Positions 1 to 3,597 of a stretch of DNA of 6,045 nucleotides are shown piece by piece (position 1 is the stretch's first letter; every line of letters starts with the position of its first letter). Source of the DNA: Planctomycetota bacterium (lineage in GTDB: Bacteria > Planctomycetota > Phycisphaerae > Sedimentisphaerales > Anaerobacaceae); contig JADFHU010000379.1 in NCBI GenBank assembly GCA_022567055.1, forward strand, positions 1 through 6,045, read 5' to 3'. The translations under genes were made by a program, and so were the position numbers. The notes under the pieces are model-generated. The model was not told the DNA's origin and did not search any database. It saw only the letters and a list, made by a program, of their open reading frames with translations.

Positions 1-34
1 TTCGAATCGAGTTTTCTGACACAGCCAAAACCCG

Positions 35-2197
35 TCATGACCGTAGGTCTATCGCGACGACCTCGTGGTCTAGTATCGATGGCACCGAGAGGGTGACATA
101 GCCATTTGCGACGCTGTGGTCCGCTGTCTGCTCACTGACCAACAGTGAAACCTTGCCGACACGGGTCTCCGGCGGAATCTGAATCCGTACTTGCTGTTCG
201 CCTACCGAGATGAGTTCTCGCATAGGTCCCTTCATCATCATCGGGTTGGTCAGGTTCACCAGATGGACCGTCATGGATTGCTTTTGACGCCACACCGTGA
301 TATCGAGGATCCCCGGTCCCTTGACGTCGACGACCGGCGGTTCGCCCAGTGCCCAGCGGATCACGTTGGCCAAGAGGCGTCCGTGGTCTCGATTCATGAT
401 AGACCAGAACGTTCGGTCGATGTCCCAGGGGAGGTAGGCGATGCGACCGGTTCCCGTGTCGCGGAGATACAATTCACGAATATCGGTTTCAGGTTGCCGT
501 GGATAGACATGCTCCATCGGCAGATCGGGATAGCTGGGGATCAACGTGACCGGAGAGGGAAAGGGTATCGTGGGATGGACCCGCAGGCGCCAGATGCCAT
601 TGATAATCCGATAGGCATCTTCCAGTCCCGCCAAGACGGGGTGAAAACGCTCTGTCTCGGGATTGGGCTTTAGACGCAGATAACCGTTCTTGATGGGCCC
701 TACCGGGGCGTTCCGGTAGGAGACGCCCAGGAGATCCGCCAAGCCGAAGTCCGGCCTTTGCGTCCCCTGCTCGTCGTAGAGTGATGTCTCGAAGGTGGCG
801 ACGAGGCTACCCCCTCGTCGGACATACGCTTTGAGCTGCGTGCACTGTGCGTCGGAGAGGGCGGCGATGTTGGGCAGAATCAACAACTTGAAGGGATCCA
901 GATGCTTCGCATCCAGCAATCGATCGTTGACCATTTCGAAGGGGACTCGTGCTTCTATCAGGGCATGGTACATGCCCAGCCCATGATCCCGATGCCGCTG
1001 CTGCCAGGGTTTGCCGCCGTAGAATCGGTCGGTCTGCTCGGAGTAGAGCATGGCGACGTTGGCCAGCGGAGCGGTGTTGCGCAGGTAGCGCTCGTGACGA
1101 TAGTGCCAAGCATAGATCTTTTCGACCACGGGCAGCCAACGACGATCGTAAATTGTCCCCGAGAACTTCACGAACCAGGGCCGCATATTGTTGGCGGTGC
1201 CGTCGGCCACCCAAGTCCGAATCTCTGCTTCGGTCTGGACGGAATCCTTCCATCGGTAGGGCTCTTCTAAGCCGATGCTGAAGATTCCGCCTAAGGGTTT
1301 CATGCCCATGGTGGCACGCAACTCTTTGGCCCGCTTGCCATTGGACCAGGGGGGAATCACCCCGCTGCGTGCCTGATGATCGGTAAAAAAGATGTCCGAT
1401 AGGGCCCCAGTCACCACCCGATCGGGAAACCCATTGGGGATGAATCGTGAGGTCGATTTGACGCCGCGGATGGTTTGATCCCATAGGAACCACAATTCTC
1501 GCAACCGATTGATTCGCCACTCGACATATTTTCGATAGGCGGGCGTTTGACGATCTCGCGCCTGGGCCAGATTCAGGCCGCAGAACGCTTTGAAGTTTCG
1601 CAGGCAGTGCTCACACAAACAGAGACCGTGTCCGGCCCAGCGGTTGGAAAAGATCCCGTCGATTTCATAGTGCCGCATGATCTCTTCATGCACCTGAGTC
1701 ATGAAGTCGAAGTTGTAGGGACCCAGACCGCAGGTGACCCAGAGGTCGGGGTTGGACCAGTGACGGCGTTGTTTTCCCTCCGCATCCACGGCGATCCAAT
1801 CGGGGTGGGTCTGTTGTACATTGTCCCAGGTCGCATGGGGATCGGTCCGGGCAATGACCACCATGTCCATCTTCCGACAGCCTCGGACCAGATACCCGAA
1901 GGGGTCGGACTCGCCGAGCCAGGCGCTGCGATGGTGCAGGGGCACCTCAGTCGGGTAATAGGCCACCACGCCCCCGGCGCTCAGACAGGCCGCATCGGCG
2001 TGCACTCGCTTGAAGTAGTCGAGCCAAAAATCGGGATCGAAACGGCCGGGATCGTTCTCGACCAGGACCAGTTGCGCCCAGCGCATAGGTCGGTCAAACC
2101 AGGGTTCCGCGGCGGTGCGGTTCTCACCCCGGGCGGGTCCCACGACAGTGAAAGCGCCTGCCATGACCGAGGTCTTTATGAACTCTCTTCGATCCAT
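35..2197 (-). CDS. Tat-exported glycoside-hydrolase-like protein (TIM barrel plus GH42-type middle domain)
   Basis: This 720-residue protein is probably secreted and probably acts on, or binds, carbohydrate; the substrate is unknown. The N-terminus reads MDRREFIKTS followed by a short hydrophobic stretch (VMAGAFTVVG), a good twin-arginine signal. Residues ~38-370 look like the TIM barrel of the GH42 / hypothetical-glycosyl-hydrolase-6 type, with a Cys cluster GLCLCEHC (Cys193, 195, 198) after the IDGIFSNRW strand, as in related enzymes where such cysteines may bind zinc. Residues ~380-480 (VAMLYSEQTDRFY, LLILPNIAALSDAQ, YVRRGGSLVATFE) resemble the GATase-like 'beta-galactosidase trimerisation' domain. 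The C-terminal ~100 residues look like a beta sandwich. The start at 2197 is chosen because AGGA lies 6 nt upstream and the Tat motif follows at once. The frame stays open upstream to 2407, but that extension would cover the promoter region. I could not assign catalytic acids with certainty. Family call fairly safe, activity unknown. Confidence 0.85.
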   Translation of the reverse strand: MDRREFIKTSVMAGAFTVVGPARGENRTAAEPWFDRPMRWAQLVLVENDPGRFDPDFWLDYFKRVHADAACLSAGGVVAYYPTEVPLHHRSAWLGESDPFGYLVRGCRKMDMVVIARTDPHATWDNVQQTHPDWIAVDAEGKQRRHWSNPDLWVTCGLGPYNFDFMTQVHEEIMRHYEIDGIFSNRWAGHGLCLCEHCLRNFKAFCGLNLAQARDRQTPAYRKYVEWRINRLRELWFLWDQTIRGVKSTSRFIPNGFPDRVVTGALSDIFFTDHQARSGVIPPWSNGKRAKELRATMGMKPLGGIFSIGLEEPYRWKDSVQTEAEIRTWVADGTANNMRPWFVKFSGTIYDRRWLPVVEKIYAWHYRHERYLRNTAPLANVAMLYSEQTDRFYGGKPWQQRHRDHGLGMYHALIEARVPFEMVNDRLLDAKHLDPFKLLILPNIAALSDAQCTQLKAYVRRGGSLVATFETSLYDEQGTQRPDFGLADLLGVSYRNAPVGPIKNGYLRLKPNPETERFHPVLAGLEDAYRIINGIWRLRVHPTIPFPSPVTLIPSYPDLPMEHVYPRQPETDIRELYLRDTGTGRIAYLPWDIDRTFWSIMNRDHGRLLANVIRWALGEPPVVDVKGPGILDITVWRQKQSMTVHLVNLTNPMMMKGPMRELISVGEQQVRIQIPPETRVGKVSLLVSEQTADHSVANGYVTLSVPSILDHEVVAIDLRS

Positions 2198-2203
2198 AGT
2201 GCG

Positions 2204-2207
2204 TCCT
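2204..2207 (-). promoter_or_regulatory. Ribosome binding site that decides the start of the Tat-exported protein
   Basis: On the minus strand AGGA is followed by a 6-nt spacer and ATG at 2197. This site, and the RREFIK motif right after the ATG, favour the 2197 start over the upstream in-frame start at 2407. Confidence 0.6.
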
Positions 2208-2277
2208 AAATCAGGGGTCGTTGCAGCGTCCTGCGACTTGGAGCCGGTCGCACGTGCTGTTGGGTCGCGTTCGGTGA

Positions 2278-2305
2278 AGCATAACACAATAGAAGACAAG
2301 ATCAA
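2278..2305 (-). promoter_or_regulatory. Candidate sigma-70 promoter for the minus-strand glycosidase-like gene
   Basis: Reading the minus strand, TTGATC (2300-2305) is followed by a 16-bp spacer and TATGCT (2278-2283). Each hexamer matches the consensus at four of six positions. Transcription would start near 2271, leaving a leader of about 74 nt before the ATG at 2197. This is pattern matching only. Confidence 0.35.
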
Positions 2306-2380
2306 CACGCTCCTACCGCCTTGACGCGAGAGGGGTTGTTCGGGGATCGTCACCGGCCGAGCATGATAGTGGTAGGTCGC

Positions 2381-2408
2381 TTGTCTACTGCGGAAAAGAT
2401 GGTACACT
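2381..2408 (+). promoter_or_regulatory. Candidate sigma-70 promoter for the SLOG-family gene
   Basis: TTGTCT (2381-2386), a 16-bp spacer and TACACT (2403-2408) form a four-of-six / four-of-six promoter match. Transcription would start near 2415, giving a very short leader with only the GGGTGA ribosome site (2416-2421) before the ATG at 2428. It sits about 75 bp from the divergent candidate promoter, so the two could share regulation. Confidence 0.33.
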
Positions 2409-2427
2409 GAACTCTGGGTGAACTGAC

Positions 2428-2895
2428 ATGTTGGAAAAAATCGTAAGCGGAGGTCAGACCGGCGCGGATCGCGCTGCGCTGGATGCGGGCATTGTTCTCT
2501 CTTTTCCGGTAGGGGGCTTTTGTCCTCAGGGCCGAGAAGCGGAGGATGGCCCTATCGATGCCAGATATCCTTTGACGGAAATCGACGGAGGATACCGCAA
2601 GCGAACGCTCCGAAACGTCCAGAGTTCTGATGGCACGGCAGTATTCTACGAGTCGACGCTTTTTGGCGGAACCGAACAGACACGACGCTTCTGTGTCGAA
2701 TGGAAGAAACCCTACAAACTCTTAGACATCGCCAGGCTAGATCCGGTAGAATCCGCTACGTCGCTGCGCGAGTTCGTCGAACAACAGGACATCCGAATTC
2801 TGAACGTCGCCGGGCCCCGGGCCAGCGGGTCGCAGCGAATGTACTCTTTTGTGCACTCGGCTATCTCGCGACTCTTGACCGGTGTCGACGTCTAA
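2428..2895 (+). CDS. YpsA-like SLOG-family protein ('putative molybdenum carrier')
   Basis: This is a 155-residue cytoplasmic protein of the family annotated as putative molybdenum carrier, grouped with circularly permuted YpsA-type SLOG Rossmann-like domains. Visible hallmarks in order are KIVSGGQTGADRAALDA (residues 4-20), the GGFCPQGREAEDG loop (29-41), Y..RT..NV..SDGT (56-70) and LNVAGPRAS (125-133). These glycine-rich loops are the predicted nucleotide or ligand-binding sites. The molybdenum name comes from fold similarity in the family; nothing here shows metal binding, and the biological role is not established. The length looks complete for the family. GGGTGA at 2416-2421 is placed 6 nt before the ATG. 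No molybdenum gene lies nearby. The stop codon falls on the edge of the 186-bp palindrome, so the last few residues may have been set by that element's insertion. Confidence 0.85.
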   Translation: MLEKIVSGGQTGADRAALDAGIVLSFPVGGFCPQGREAEDGPIDARYPLTEIDGGYRKRTLRNVQSSDGTAVFYESTLFGGTEQTRRFCVEWKKPYKLLDIARLDPVESATSLREFVEQQDIRILNVAGPRASGSQRMYSFVHSAISRLLTGVDV

Positions 2896-3078
2896 GGGAC
2901 CGGCAAGAAATAACTTGGACTTTTGAATGCCCAATTGCGCCCCATCTTTGACCGCTTCTCAATCGCAAAATCCGCGACGTAGAACGGCTACGCCTGTGGT
3001 TTCGCTCAATCGGGCGCGAACAAATCTGGGGCACACTTGAACCTCAAATTGTCCAACTTATTTATTGCCGATCCCTGA
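2893..3078. repeat. 186-bp imperfect palindrome, MITE-like element
   Basis: The two halves are inverted copies of each other around 2985/2986. The outermost 28 bases of each end (2893-2920 and 3051-3078) match at 24 positions when one is reverse-complemented: left-end complement GTCCAAGTTATTTCTTGCCG against right-end GTCCAACTTATTTATTGCCG. Further in, GCGCCCC (2937-2943) mirrors GGGGCAC (3028-3034). The centre is a perfect hairpin, CGTAG (2978-2982), loop AACGG, CTACG (2988-2992). Arm identity is roughly two thirds in the middle. Size, terminal inverted repeats and lack of any credible gene suggest a non-autonomous transposable element or a large REP-type hairpin. I see no clear target-site duplication. 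As RNA it would fold into one long hairpin, with no U-run expected of an intrinsic terminator. It fills nearly all the space between the SLOG gene and pgpA. Confidence 0.75.
3037..3066 (+). promoter_or_regulatory. Weak candidate promoter in the right arm of the palindrome
   Basis: TTGAAC (3037-3042) is followed after 18 bp by TTTATT (3061-3066), each about four of six against consensus. It would start transcription near 3073, ahead of the pgpA ribosome site at 3098. It is listed because no room for a pgpA promoter exists outside the palindrome, apart from read-through from the SLOG gene. Confidence 0.18.
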
Positions 3079-3097
3079 TCGCGCAGCGGCGTGATAT

Positions 3098-3103
3098 GGA
3101 GGA
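3098..3103 (+). promoter_or_regulatory. Strong ribosome binding site that decides the pgpA-like start
   Basis: GGAGGA lies 5 nt before the GTG at 3109. The upstream in-frame GTG at 3091 has no such site and would place this sequence inside the gene, so 3109 is preferred. Confidence 0.7.
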
Positions 3104-3108
3104 CCCTT

Positions 3109-3597
3109 GTGACTAGAGCAGAATGCTGGACAACCTGTTTCGGTTTGGGAACCCTGCCCTGGGCGCCGGGCACCTGGGGATCGCTGCTGCCGGTCGTGAC
3201 CTACCAGGTCTTGGGCTACCTCGGCCCGGCTGCCACTCCCTACGTGATGGCGTTTTTCGTGGTGACAGGATCCTGGGCCTGTCTGACCTACGCGCCGGCC
3301 ATGATCCAACAGACCGGGCAAGCCCGGCCGCCCACGCTCGTCGTGGACAGGGTCGCGGGGCAGGGACTGACGATGCTGATGGTGACCCTGTTGTCGCCGC
3401 CCAACGTATGCAATTCCATGGCGCTGGCCTTCGCCCTGTTTCGTCTGTTCGACATTTTTAGGCCGTGGCCCTGCAAACTTCTGGCAGAGCGGCCCTCGGG
3501 TCAGGGCATTCTCGCCCCCGCACTGATGGCGGGGCTCTATGCCGGTATTCTGTCACTCATCGCTATGTTGATCTTTCCGGCCTACTGCCGGGTCTAG
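3109..3597 (+). CDS. pgpA: PgpA-family protein (phosphatidylglycerophosphatase A-like), probably catalytically degenerate
   Basis: PgpA is an inner-membrane phosphatase that turns phosphatidylglycerophosphate into phosphatidylglycerol. This 162-residue protein has the family outline: the N-terminal FGLGTLPWAPGTWGSLL motif (11-27), hydrophobic segments at roughly 25-60, 84-96 and 138-158, and the FRLFDIFRPWP block (111-121). GTG is the start codon, set by GGAGGA just upstream. The acidic residues conserved in the family are largely missing. The usual DE pair reads Asp80-Arg81, and the GIMxDDxxAG motif reads GILAPALMAG, so both aspartates become Pro137-Ala138. The reading frame and hydrophobic pattern are intact, so these look like substitutions and not a frameshift. 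It may be an inactive paralogue with another PgpA elsewhere, or a divergent enzyme. Family call firm, activity doubtful. The palindromic element lies 30 bp upstream and the gene ends tail to tail with the S9 peptidase gene. Confidence 0.8.
   Translation: MTRAECWTTCFGLGTLPWAPGTWGSLLPVVTYQVLGYLGPAATPYVMAFFVVTGSWACLTYAPAMIQQTGQARPPTLVVDRVAGQGLTMLMVTLLSPPNVCNSMALAFALFRLFDIFRPWPCKLLAERPSGQGILAPALMAGLYAGILSLIAMLIFPAYCRV
3594..3597. other. Overlapping convergent stop codons (CTAG)
   Basis: The palindrome CTAG serves both strands: TAG at 3595-3597 ends the pgpA-like gene and TAG at 3594-3596 (minus) ends the S9 peptidase gene. There is no intergenic space for a terminator, so transcripts from either gene must run into the other as antisense or stop inside it. 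Confidence 0.9.

Noticed and set aside
807..1520. Minus-strand open frame of 237 codons in another frame of the glycosidase-like gene
   Set aside because: Same-strand alternative frame, Arg- and Ser-rich composition typical of out-of-frame translation, no domain.
1547..2209. Plus-strand open frame of 220 codons opposite the glycosidase-like gene
   Set aside because: It is an antisense shadow with no recognisable domain and no ribosome site; the minus strand has clear family motifs.
2198..2407. N-terminal extension of the glycosidase-like protein by 70 residues
   Set aside because: The extension covers the divergent promoter region, lacks a good ribosome site, and would bury the twin-arginine signal; the start at 2197 has both a ribosome site and the Tat motif.
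2700..2951. Open frames reading from the SLOG gene into the palindrome (both strands)
   Set aside because: They are out of frame with the SLOG motifs and contain no recognisable domain.
2966..3004. Central hairpin of the palindrome as an intrinsic terminator
   Set aside because: No U-run follows the stem on either strand, and the hairpin is only the core of a much larger symmetric element.
3091..3108. Upstream GTG start for the PgpA-like protein
   Set aside because: It would place the strong GGAGGA site inside the gene; the GTG at 3109 lies at the correct distance from it.
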